Program-made: the position numbers and the translations under genes
The notes under the pieces: model-generated
Told to the model about the DNA's origin: nothing
The model's input: the letters and a program-made list of their open reading frames with translations, nothing else
Database searches by the model: none
Source: Nemertoderma westbladi
Lineage: Eukaryota; Xenacoelomorpha; Nemertodermatida; Nemertodermatidae
Assembly (NCBI GenBank): GCA_032718475.1
Contig: JAUCBJ010007700.1
Location: 1 to 64,000 of the forward strand
Length of the DNA stretch: 64,000 nucleotides
Reading direction: 5' to 3'
In this document: positions 11,406-22,600 of the stretch, one piece after another
Layout of the letters: every line of letters starts with the position of its first letter
Position numbering within the stretch: position 1 is the first letter of the stretch

Positions 11406-12691
11406 GCGATTATTTTAGGTCATTGGTGCATTATAGATAGGCTTGGCTAATTCCCTGTCCAGCTGACGAGGTGTCGAGGATTAGCGCGTACTGGTCCAAG
11501 ACACTGAAACGCAACCATATTTTTCACAAATTAATTATTTTGGCCTCAGTCATACCCCTTTCACGGCGACAAAATTGTCATATATTTCTTATATAATATA
11601 GGCTTAGCTATTGTGCAGTTTATTAACGGTATCATTTAGTGCATGGCGGGTAGGCTTGGGGTTAGGGTTGCGACACATACCTGTATGTTTAGCATGTATT
11701 TATATTTGTTTTGTGTTTGTGTGTTTGTTGTTCTTCGATGACCCTAGGGGTCGAGAAATATTTTGGGCTAAATGTCCTGATTCTATATTTTTATTGGGGG
11801 TGTAAGACTCCTGTTCTTCCTTTAATTTAATTTAATATATACATACCAACCCCCTGTTAGTCAGTATGTCGTTAACATCAATTATCATCTTATGAAAGTG
11901 GAGCAGAATTCCGACATTACTGCAAATCATAAAATCTTATTTAAATTTTGTACTGTGTGTGTGCCCTAGCATTTCCACCAGTCTTCCATTGGTAACATAT
12001 TTACTTACCATAGGCCTATAGGGTTCCTGTGTTCTGTGGTCTGACTTCTGTTTTGGGCTAGGTGGTAACAGAGTTGATGGTGCGATTATTTTAGGTCATT
12101 GGTGCATTATAGATAGGCTTGGCTAATTCCCTGTCCAGCTGACGAGGTGTCGAGGATTAGCGCGTACTGGTCCAAGACACTGAAACGCAACCATATTTTT
12201 CACAAATTAATTATTTTTGCCTCAGTCATACCCCTTTCACGGCGACAAAATTGTCATATATTTTCTTATATAATATAGGCTTAGCTATTGTGCAGTTTAT
12301 TAACGGTATCATTTAGTGCATGGTGGGTAGGCTTAGGGTTAGGGTTGCCACACATACCTGTATGTTTAGCATGTATTTATATTTGTTTTGTGTTTGTGTG
12401 TTTGTTGTTCTTCGATGACCCTAGGGGTCGAGAAATATTTTGGGCTAAATGTCCTGATTCTATATTTTTATTGGGGGTGTAAGACTCCTGTTCTTCCTTT
12501 AATTTAATTTAATATATACATACCAACCCCCTGTTAGTCAGTATGTCGTTAACATCAATTATCATCTTATGAAAGTGGAGCAGAATTCCGACATTACTGC
12601 AAATCATAAAATCTTATTTAAATTTTGTACTGTGTGTGTGCCCTAGCATTTCCACCAGTCTTCCATTGGTAACATATTTACTTACCATAGG
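11406..12691 (+). repeat. Satellite array, segment 2
   Basis: About 1.9 monomers, with cacggcg at 11562 and 12238 (period 676). Runs into the TSD of the TIR element at 12700. Confidence 0.92.
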
Positions 12692-12719
12692 CCTATAGGC
12701 CCTATTGAAAAGTTTTACA

Positions 12720-13020
12720 TGTACGCCGAGCACGTTCGGCGCAGCACTAGAACTTGCGCCGGGAGCTGGCGCAGAAATGTTCTACGCCGGGCAATGAGAC
12801 GGAAGGGTCGGCGCAGAGATGTGCTACGCCGGCGTAGCCGGCGGAGCACTGGCAATGGTAGAGATACTGCGCTCGGCGCAGCAGCCGTCGAAATATTCCC
12901 GGCGTCGACGCTGCAGAAATTGACCCGGCGCCGGAGCAGGAATCAGCCCAGCACACCCGGCTGCCCGGCGTACATATTTGCCTGGCGCAGAAATCAGCCG
13001 AACCTAGCACCAGGCAGACA
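12720..13020. repeat. Left subterminal GC-rich repeats of the TIR element
   Basis: Irregular repeats of cgccggcgcaga-type motifs, strikingly GC-rich in an AT-rich region. The inverted counterpart is 15418-15665. ORFs across them are by-products. Confidence 0.7.
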
Positions 13021-13092
13021 GTGAGACTGAGACAGCAGACATGCGTTCATCAGACCAACTGACCAACAGCACAGCAACACAATAACAACTGG

Positions 13093-13146
13093 CAGGGCCT
13101 TCATAAAATAACTTTAAAAAAAAAAAGTTATTTTATGAAGGCCCTG
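13093..13146. mobile_element. 54-bp near-perfect palindrome with flanking 7-bp duplication (minimal hAT-like foldback)
   Basis: Two 23-base arms starting CAGGGCCTTCATAAAATAAC, fully complementary, separated by eight A. caactgg flanks it on both sides (13086-13092 and 13147-13153). CAGGGCC is a typical hAT-type end, and an 8-bp duplication overlapping the first C is also possible. It looks like two termini with almost nothing between them. Confidence 0.65.
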
Positions 13147-13539
13147 CAACTGGCCATGCAGGAGGCAGAAAGAAAACTCACACTACAGCACTGGCTGACT
13201 GCAACTGGTCATTTATTTACGTATTTAACTGTTTAACCTTATGCTGTTATGCAGTAGGCAGGTGGGCTATCACAGTTCCAGCTATCAGCTGATCAGTCAT
13301 TATTGCTATTGGTCATAGTCAGTTTATTTATTTACATAATATTGCTGTATTGTACAGTATAAGCTATATTTATATTATATTATTTTGATGGAGATACCGC
13401 TGTCATAGACGCGTATAAATAAAACTGCACATATAATAAAACAGGCAGACAGAATGAAGTTGAACAGTGAATAAAACAAAACGACTTATACTATGGCACT
13501 ATTGATAATGAAACAATTTATTACCGACACACATGTGTA

Positions 13540-14270
13540 ACCATTGGAAATTGCAGTTCAATGATTCCATGTGCAAGGTCATGCATGCATCTATGTTCTA
13601 GAAATCCCCAAGCAACTTTTTACACAATGAATGGACGGACACTTTTATCGGCAACCGAGGAACGTGATTTTGGAATTACATTTACACCAGACTTGTCCTT
13701 CACAGCATCACAGCTCACTGCACAAAGACTGCAGCCCGCGCCATGCGAGTTGTACATTTAATACAAATAACTTTTACATATTTGGAAGCTCCGATGTTTA
13801 CCCTCTGACCCTGTTATACAAATCCCTTGTTCGGCCTCTCCTTGACTACGACACAGTTGTTTATTCGCCATTCCTCCGACATGATAAATATTGAACGTCT
13901 TGAACAAGTACAACACCGTGTGGTCACTCGCCTTGTACAGTTGTACTATCGCTGGCTGAGTTGTAATATGAAAACCGACTACTTGCACTCAAACTACCGA
14001 CATTAATATATCGCCGTGTACAGCCGACCTTATAACAACATACAAGTTTATCAACGGGATTGACAAAATTGAGCGAAGTAATTTCTTCCAGTTTCGTTCC
14101 TAACTCCACCAATGCTAACACGCAACAACTTTGCAGGCAGCGTTATAAACATTTGGAATCCTTTACCATTAAGTGTTGCCATTAAGTGCCGGAAAGTGTT
14201 GTTAATGTACGTAATACCCTTGGTACTCCATGCTTGAACACATTCAAAAATAGACTAAACTGCGAAATGT
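13540..14270 (+). pseudogene. LINE reverse-transcriptase C-terminal relic (CR1/Jockey-like)
   Basis: Broken across frames, the reading includes CKVMH, then TEERDFGITF, LYKSLVRPLLDYDTVVYSP, ERLEQVQHRVVTRLV and finally INIWNPLP followed by a FKNRLN-like end. This order is typical of the region downstream of the reverse transcriptase core in CR1/Jockey-type LINEs. Several stops and frameshifts make it a dead fragment. Confidence 0.65.
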
Positions 14271-15417
14271 CCCTTAAAATGAATATTAGTGATACTCCTG
14301 TGCGCCAAGTGGCAGTAGCGAAAGCGATATCGTTCGGATACAACAATATCTTTATAAAAAATCTAGCTACAGTACCTATTATTTTCATTTTTTCAATCCC
14401 CAAAAAACATTTTTTTGTGTTAAATTTTAAAATAGTGTTTTTTTATGTTTAATTGTTTTCCTATATTTTGTAGTTACTTTACTTTGCGCGTTTTATTTCA
14501 GCAGTAATATTTTACTTATGTGACATACGGTACTACCTACGGTACCAAATTTATGTTCCGTATAACTACGTATTGTTGTGTTGAATCCTATAGAGTATTG
14601 TAAATATTGTCCTTTTTAATATGTTTGCCTTTAGTACTGTATGTTGTTGAAGCCCTTGAACCTACTGTAAGTATGCTTTGCCGTTTTTTAATTTAATTTT
14701 ACTGTAATTTCATTTTTTTTAATAATTGACATGCACCAACTGTAAGTACTGTAAATAAACTATAATTTTAATTATTTTACTAATTTTACCTGAATACCAT
14801 TATCCGTATTTTTATTACAATAGTACATACATACGCTTATTAGCATACTTTTCCAGATATGTGTTCATTTTATTTTAATCTACTGTACGTGTACGTACAT
14901 GTGCAAAAATTAATATCTTATTGTTATTCTGGCGATATTAATAAACATAACATACAGCTAATCATTATTCATTCAGATGACATACCGTATCTGTAGCATA
15001 GACGTATAGGACCATATTACGTAGTATGTAATAAAGTAGAACGTAGTACATAAATACAAGGACTATTGTAGGCCAACTGAAGTAGTCTTTAATATTCTTT
15101 CTATAATTCATATTGTAACATTTGAGTAATTTCAAAAAATGTACACTTTACTTGACAACAAAAATTTACATGCAGTGTTTCCTAAGTAGTTGTTTCGTAA
15201 TGTTACACTTTTGGAATACAACAACGTACCTACTGTACTTGCTGCATTTGTCTTTATTAAGGTTTTCCGTCTCTGTATCCTTATTTTCATTTCACCCACC
15301 CACAACTTTCGTTCGTTTAAGTAACAACTCGGAATAGTGCAGCTGCAGTATTATAGATAACCGAATAAACTACAGGTACTGTACAGTATAACAGGCAGAT
15401 TTTATGTTTTATATCAG
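14271..15417. other. AT-rich interior of the TIR element; nothing recognised
   Basis: Short ORFs only, without recognisable motifs. Confidence 0.5.
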
Positions 15418-15665
15418 TCAGCCCGGTGCAGATTTGAAGAGCCGGTGGAAGATTTTTCACCTGGCGCAGAATTTTGCATTGCACAGAGCCGGCACAGGAT
15501 TTTTGCACCTGGCATGGGCGTGGGTTTGCATAGAGCCGGCACAGGATTTTTTGCACCCGGCGTGGTTTTGCACAGAGCCGGCGCAGGACTTTTTGCACCC
15601 GGCGTGGTTTTGCTCAGAGCCGGCGCAGAATTTTTGGCACCCGGCGCCGCGTTCGGCGCAGAAAA
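15418..15665. repeat. Right subterminal GC-rich repeats of the TIR element
   Basis: About five units of roughly 35-40 bases based on gagccggcgcagga and ttttgcacccggcg, in inverted relation to 12720-13020. Both strands stay open over it, so the overlapping ORFs are not evidence of genes. Confidence 0.75.
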
Positions 15666-15691
15666 TAAAACTTTTCAATAGGGCCTATAGG

Positions 15692-16089
15692 GTTCCTGTG
15701 TTCTGTGGTCTGACTTCTGTTTTGGGCTAGGTGGTAACAGAGTTGATGGTGCGATTATTTTAGGTCATTGGTGCATTATAGATAGGCTTGGCTAATTCCC
15801 TGTCCAGCTGACGAGGTGTCGAGGATTAGCGCGTACTGGTCCAAGACACTGAAACGCAACCATATTTTTCACAAATTAATTATTTTTGCCTCAGTCATAC
15901 CCCTTTCACGGCGACAAAATTGTCATATATTTTCTTATATAATATAGGCTTAGCTATTGTGCAGTTTATTAACGGTATCATTTAGTGCATGGCGGGTAGG
16001 CTTAGGGTTAGGGTTGCGACACATACCTGTATGTTTAGCATGTATTTATATTTGTTTTGTGTTTGTGTGTTTGTTGTTCTTCGATGACC
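15692..16089 (+). repeat. Satellite array, segment 3
   Basis: Part of one monomer continuing directly from segment 2 once the TIR element is removed. cacggcg lies at 15907. Confidence 0.92.
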
Positions 16090-16094
16090 CTAGG

Positions 16095-17343
16095 TGTAAA
16101 AGCTTCTGTGGGATATAACTGGCCCCTTTGCTTCGCAATCCAGTTTCCCCCCAGGCGCTGGAATACTCTAAAAAGGTTCTCTAACTGTATATATATTCCC
16201 CTCGCCCGCAAGGTACCGTTACAGGTGTTTTAACGGACATAAAAGTCATTCTGCTATATACGTGTTTTAGCGGACATGGTAAGGCAAAAAACCCGCAATA
16301 CGGCAAATACTTTTACACAGCTTAGCCGTGATGATTCAGATTACGACATCTAGCAGCTGGTTGCTTAAATGGAAACAGCCATTGGACGCATGGTTCTTTG
16401 TTTGGCTTCAGCCAATCAGAGCGATTCTCTCTGTCGATGTGGAGCTTTGAGCCGATCATACTGGGATTGTTCAGTCTTGCAGTTTTTTACTGATACTTTG
16501 TTGTTATTGCTGTCTAAGCCAGAAACAACGGCTCTAGAAAGAAACATTAGTAGGCTTAAGATTATAGAGCGTATGACTGTTATCGGTTCATAATAACTCA
16601 CATATCGGTCCATATCAGTGCATATCATATCTTAACCTACCGTCTTAATGTTTTACTGTTGTCATATCTTATATCAGTGGATTGAATATTATTTGGAGAA
16701 CATTTATAAAGAACCCAAATTTCCCAATTTTCTTGATACACTACAGGTTAGAGAGGCGGGTTATATATATAGCGATTGCGACTTATATTATTGTGGTTTG
16801 TATTGAATTTAATGCTATTTGATAAGCCCTACATGAGTCCGTTGCTATTCTCTTTATATATGATAAAATTCATTGACGGTCGGCAAATTAGTGAGCAGTA
16901 TTGTGCGTTACCGGTAGTGTGCATGATTGTGGCTGATAACTAAGCATTTCCTAAAGAATGCGCCTCATACGTGAATCATAAGCCTTACCGACTTACCGTT
17001 GTGATTAGTATAAGTCATATCTCTGTTTACTTAGATAGAGCGCCACGTCCTAAAAGGAACTGTTAATATTTCCCGAAAGTGAATAATATTAGTCAGAAAT
17101 TAATTATTAACGATCAATCGAATAATACAATACCGTAAGCTTCACTGCAATAATAATCTAAGCCGACAGAATCCAGCCTCCCGGGATTATCCAGCGGGTG
17201 AATGGACGCGCACTAGGCTGGCTTCTGCTAAATTTGTGTTTATTGGTATTAAATATTTGTCATCTTCTAAAGTATATTTATAAATCAAAAGACATATAAA
17301 TTTTGGCAGGTTAAACTGCTAAAGGTCTTCAAAAGCGCGTACA
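16095..17343 (+). repeat. 5' LTR of the BEL/Pao-like element
   Basis: TGT...ACA ends, same length as the 3' LTR. It supplies the promoter; a TATA-like run lies at about 16761. A 74-codon ORF inside it recurs in the 3' LTR and shows no known domain. Confidence 0.95.
16761..16771 (+). promoter_or_regulatory. TATA-like box in the LTR (tentative)
   Basis: ttatatatata follows a GC patch (gagaggcggg) in mid-LTR and is repeated in the 3' LTR. Position and composition suit a core promoter, but no start site can be seen. Confidence 0.25.
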
Positions 17344-17357
17344 ATAACAGTCATTGA

Positions 17358-17380
17358 CTTTATTGCAGTAAGCAATAAAG
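17358..17380 (+). promoter_or_regulatory. Conserved hairpin just downstream of the 5' LTR
   Basis: CTTTATTG, loop cagtaag, CAATAAAG. The diverged relic keeps the same hairpin at 10133-10155 (minus strand) while neighbouring bases differ. Confidence 0.6.
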
Positions 17381-17394
17381 TTGAAAGTACCGGT

Positions 17395-17545
17395 CAACCG
17401 GTAAACCTGAACTGGTACTTCTGTAGGTCAGTAGGCCCAACTGCCAGAACCGGTACTGCTGTAGGTCCGTAGGTCCAACTGTCAGAACCGGTACTTCTGT
17501 AGGTCTGTAGGCCCAACTGTCCTAACCGGTACTTCCAGTATAAGT
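17395..17545 (+). repeat. ~59-bp tandem repeats in the leader
   Basis: About three units containing aaccggtacttctgtaggtc and gtaggcccaactg. Also present, inverted, at about 9975-10120. Confidence 0.75.
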
Positions 17546-19608
17546 ACATTAGTATTATTTCGATTGTGATCTATAGTATATTGTAGGCTACCAGGGGAAT
17601 AGGGATTGATCACCCCTCATTCTTTTGTATAGTTTACTTATTTCTGTCAGTTTTATTTCCTAGTAAGTTAATATTGAGCTGAAGACGTGTAAGTCTGCTC
17701 AGATTGTTCAGATAATTGTAGGCCAGACTGTTGTCGGATTGTTGTTGAGTTTGGAGAGATTACGGCGTGTGTAGAGTTTGTCTGATAGAGTGCCGTTAGT
17801 AAGTTGGGGCAGCCATATGCTGCAAGGTCAATCCCCTCTTAAAGAATAAGTCGTACTATCGTGTTAGAACGCATACTAACTAACTATTTCAGAATCTGCA
17901 TATACTGTAGTTTATTTAGGCTTGATCGTAGTCTGCCAGCGTTTTGGCCTGTGTTTGTTTGTGTGGTCTGTTCAGGTACCGTAATAGTTATTACTCAGAT
18001 ATTTTGTAGGCTGGATTGTTGTCTAGCTATTATTAGGTCTGAAGAGATTGCTGTGTGTGTGGAGTTTGTCTGATAAAGTGCTGTTAGTAAGTTGGGGCAG
18101 CCATATGCTGTAAGGTCAATCCCCTCTTAAAGAATAAGTCGTACTACCGTGTTAGAACGCATACTAACTAACCATTTCAGAATCTACACGTACGGTAGTT
18201 TATTTAGGCTTGGTGGTAGTCTGCCAGCGTTTGGTTTGTATTTTGTGTGAGTATTCTGTACGGGTAGCGTAATATTTATTATTCAGAGTTTATGCGATTA
18301 TTCGCAACATTCATGTCCCCAAGTTTATCCCTACAGTAATTGTGTTTGTTATACATACCGTTATAGTTAAATTAACCCCGGTACTACACGGGCTGCTTGG
18401 CGTAGGACAAGACTGGTGACTTTGTGCCCTGGTCACTCCAGCAGATGCCGTGGTTCTTTTAACTGTTCAAGTATATTTAACTACTGATTATTTGTTGTAC
18501 CAGTACTTGTACCTAATTTAGGGTTTAGTGTACAGTGCTTTCCGAAAGTAATTAGTGTGTAGGCAGTATATTTGTGTTGTAAAGTGGTTAATAGGCACGC
18601 TGGATCTGGTAGTCCGCGGTAATTAACTTCTAGGTAGGAACACTCCGTGATACATAACGTAGTACCTATAGCGATACGGTTATAGGTCGTCAGGTGGTGG
18701 TATTTTTCCTATCTGGACAACGCAGTGTATTTACTACTACTTATTATTTTCAAATACCGTAGTACCCTGTCCGTTGTAATAAACCGAATTCTAACCCTTT
18801 GTTAGACTGGTTTGTAGACTTCCTGTAAAATTACCCTAAAATTTCATACGTAATATTTTGTTGTGTTTAATTAGAGATTTAATCTCACCCGTATCGTAAG
18901 TAATTTGTAGTATTAAGTAACTTAGGTAAATTAGAATTATCTGTTTTAGTGTCCCATAGGTAGCACTTCACTGAGAGCGCACAGCTTCTGTGTAGTGACT
19001 CCCCCAGAAATACTAACATTTATTTCAAATATTGACAAAACCCTTTTAAACGGGTATATAAATATTATAAATCAACTCAAACGATTTATAAATAGTAGGC
19101 CTGCCATACAACAACTAGGTCTCAATATCAGTTGGACTGCTGCTTAAATAACGGTAATAAAGTAAGTTAAAGTAACCAAGTAACCCTAAAATATTCAGAA
19201 ATTCAATTATTCTAAAATAATTGACATACCGGTATTTACCATAGGCTTATTATATTTATTTCTATAAATTTGAGCTGAAATCATACCGGTATTCTGTAAT
19301 TAATTCTAGTAATAATTATACTTATATATACTATAAGTGTCAGCTGTATACCGGTATTCACGATAGGCCTATTATATATTTATATATATTTGTGCTAAAA
19401 TTATATACCGGTACTCCGTGACAAATCTAGTCTGTAATAATACTTATATATATACTATAAGCATACCGGTATTCTAATATATTATATATATATCACGCTA
19501 CACTGAGTAGCAGTATCGGTAATTAATTGTTAGGCTAACAGTGATACTGAATTACTAGACTTGCTTTAACTGTAATATAGCAGTAGGCATTCGACTGTAC
19601 AATCAAAC

Positions 19609-22600
19609 ATGGCTGACACAAGGCAAACTCTGTCAGATAGTCTCCTAGAAACAACAGCCTGTTTCTCAGATCAAAGTGTAGAGAATCCCAGACCGAGGTC
19701 TGAAACCCCTCATACTGTAAGAAGGGCAACCCCTGCAGTGGTTGTGTCAGAACCTAGGTTGGTAGAAAAGATTTCGCAATTTGCGAAGTTAGTGAAGCGC
19801 CGTTGGTCTGCCATAGGCACTCGGGCCCAAGTCAAGCGGGATCAAGAAGAAGCTATAAAACAGCAGCAACCTCCTAGCCAAGAACCTAGTTCTCAGCGGC
19901 CCGATAGCTCCAGTAGTTCGGATACTGTTGAGCGGACGCCCGAACGCGGAGCGAAGATGGCGGATATGGTTTATGATGAGCGGCCAACCTATGAAGAATC
20001 AACCGACGCCACTTCTTCTCAAGTGGAAAGTGAGGTGGAAAGCGAAGTGGAAAGTGAGGTGGAAAGCGAAGTGGAAAGCGAGGTGGAAAGCGAAGTGGAA
20101 AGCGAATTAACATCAGCAGAGAAGCCGCGAACTAGAGACGCTATCGACATTTATTTGTCCGACTATCAGCGATTCCTAGGAGACGAAGAGTTGAGGAGAC
20201 GGCTGTCTGGACTTTCCCCTAATAGTGAAGGAACCAAGCTTGTGTTGGACTCAATCGATGCCGAAATGTTAGCTGCAAACCAAGCTGAATGTGATGAAAA
20301 ACTCCGCCTCATTAGAGTCCGAGAAGAACAAATAAAGAAAAGAAGGATAGAGGAACAAAAGGCGGCGGCTATGGCAGAAGCAGAAGTAGAAAGAAAAGCA
20401 GCAAAGGCAGTGGCAGAAGCAGAACGGAGAGCCTCTGAGCAGACTACCCAACTGGAGTTGGAAAATCTGCAAGAGACACAAGGCAGTATAAATAAACAGT
20501 TTACTGCTAATCAAATGCAGATGATGAGAAAATCTACTCCCAAGCGCCAGGGATACACATCCTCGGAGGAAGGCGAGACCACCGATCCTGAAGGCGGAGG
20601 AAATAGATCTCATCTAAGTAGGCGTAGAAAAACATCTTACCGTCGCAAATTGCCTGATTTGCCCCCAGCTGTTAAAAGACAGCTAACTAGCACAGACTTA
20701 GGTAGTGCAGAACCCATAGAACAATTTATCCAGGTCAAAAGACTCCCTACTATAGTCGATGAACCTGAAATAATTAGGCCTGTTGTTCCCAAAGTCACTT
20801 CTGTGCTAGAGACCCCTGTACTTCCAGAGCTTAACTCTAAATTCCCTTTACATAGTACTACACTGCCTGCACCCGGTGGAACAGTCCAAGAGAATATCCC
20901 TGTCCAGATAGCAGAGAGAGAAATCAAAAATTTGTCTCCCGTCGTCCCGCTTCAGCCCGCTACTATGTTGGCGACTCCCGCTTCGGCGGTTGAGTGGGTG
21001 GAAGAGGGACGGCGGGGGATGAATCTCCTGCTAGGACAGATGCAGGAGACTGTCCACCAACTTAAGGGAACAGTGAGGGAAGGTAGAGCAGAGTTGCAAG
21101 AAGTGCAGCAAAGTATCGCGCTAGAACGCGACAAATTAGTCAATATACAAAAGGGCATACCAATACCCCCTGTAACATTGTGTCAACCTGTTAGGTCTGA
21201 AGTATTACATGCGCAAGGTGTGGAGCCTACATGCATCTATACTGCTAGTGAAGTTGAAACTCCTATAGCAAACCCTATTAAGGGTGATTATAGACCTGTT
21301 ATTAATGATATTCCCTATAGACCTGATAATGATCCGAGAAATTTATATACCGATAATTCGATATTAAATAACACGATGGCCCAAGAAAGCTTTACGCGTC
21401 AGATGGCTAGAACAGAAGCCCGCCAAGCGGTCAAAGTGGGAGAGATCGTCAAATTCAATGGAGATGAGATGAAATGGTTACCTTTCAACGAATATTACAA
21501 AGATAGCATACAGAACTCTGTACTATCTAACGGAGAGAAACTTAGATTCCTCATCAAGTGCTTGGAAGGACCTCCCAAGTTAATGGCGTTAAAGTTTATT
21601 GGACATCCAGATGGATTAAGACAAGTTTGGGATACACTAAACATCAGGTATGGTAACAAGGATAACATAGCTAAGTATTTGTATGCAAAATTAGTAGCCC
21701 CTCGACACTTCCTTAGTAGCGGGATTATAGAGTTTTCCGATGAAATTCAAGAGATCTGTAGACAACTGGACTGGTTAGGTAAGTCGCATGAATATCAGAG
21801 TTCCATGGTTATTGGAGCCGTAGTCTCTACTTTACCAAAGGGTGGAGTATGTACACGCTGGGACAAGAAAGTGTTGTACATGAATGAACAACAACGACGA
21901 AGTCCTACCATGGCTGATCTCATGTCTTTCTTAGATAGTGAAGTAAAATTACAACTCATAAGGCAGTCCAGAGAGAAAACATCGGAAAATAAGGTAAGTG
22001 AGAAACCCGTTTCTAGGAGAAGGATAATACCAGTGTGTTATACTGACGACGGCGAAAGCCAAGCTTCCCAAGAAGAGGACAGCGGGAAAGACACAGCAAA
22101 ATCTTACTATGACAACAAGACCTATAAAGACGTAAGTAAATACAAGTCTCGAACCAGTGACAGGAGAGAACAGGTAACAACAACTCCTCCTACGTCTCCT
22201 AAGAGAATTCACGGAAGAAAGCCCGAAGAAAGAACGAGAGTGCAGAACGTTAACCAAGTTAAGGTGAGTAACATCAAACCAAAATGTGCGCTGTGCGACG
22301 GGCCCCACCGTTTGAGTGCGTGTGCAGAATTCCTAAAGAAATCCATGGCAGATAGACGTGGAGTCCTGTGGGATAAGCGGTTATGTTATAACTGTCTCAG
22401 ACGCGGACACCAGCGGCGAACCTGTTACTCTGACGCAAGGTGTGCTAAGTGCGGCGCGGAACATCATAGCTTGTTGCACACGGAATTCGAACGAAACAGC
22501 CCGAGTCAGGTAAGTGAGCCCAAATCACATGTCCAATTCAGTGATGTGAACGACACTGACCAAAGTTCTGAGTGGGAAGGATTCTATACGGACGAATTCT

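Larger units (their letters stand above)
12700..15683. mobile_element. TIR DNA transposon with 8-bp TSD (hAT-like by TSD length), non-autonomous
   Basis: Inserted into the satellite. The ends are CCCTATTGAAAAGTTTTA and its reverse complement, flanked by cctatagg at 12692-12699 and 15684-15691. Removing the element and one TSD restores the ~677-bp period exactly. GC-rich short repeats built on gccggcgcaga lie just inside both ends (about 12720-13020 and 15418-15665), in inverted relation. No transposase is visible. It contains a LINE relic and a 54-bp palindrome. The 8-bp TSD suits hAT, but the terminus is not diagnostic and P-like or other 8-bp families remain possible. Confidence 0.85.
17344..19608 (+). 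other. Long structured leader between 5' LTR and gag
   Basis: About 2.3 kb without a credible gene. It contains a hairpin 14 bases after the LTR, about three ~59-bp tandem repeats (17395-17545), a ~288-bp duplication (landmark aagttggggc at 17801 and 18089), and five TACCGGTA palindromes near 19226, 19283, 19349, 19406 and 19463. A clear tRNA primer-binding site (TGG-type) is not visible after the LTR. The same layout survives in the inverted relic at 7834-10171, which argues for function in packaging, priming or transcription. Confidence 0.75.

Noticed and set aside
15404-15730. Open frames on both strands over the GC-rich repeats
   Set aside because: Products of the subterminal repeats of the TIR element, with no domain and both strands equally open.
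16369-16593. 74-codon ORF within the LTR as a gene
   Set aside because: Present in both LTRs only because they are copies; no recognisable domain, and it overlaps the likely promoter region.
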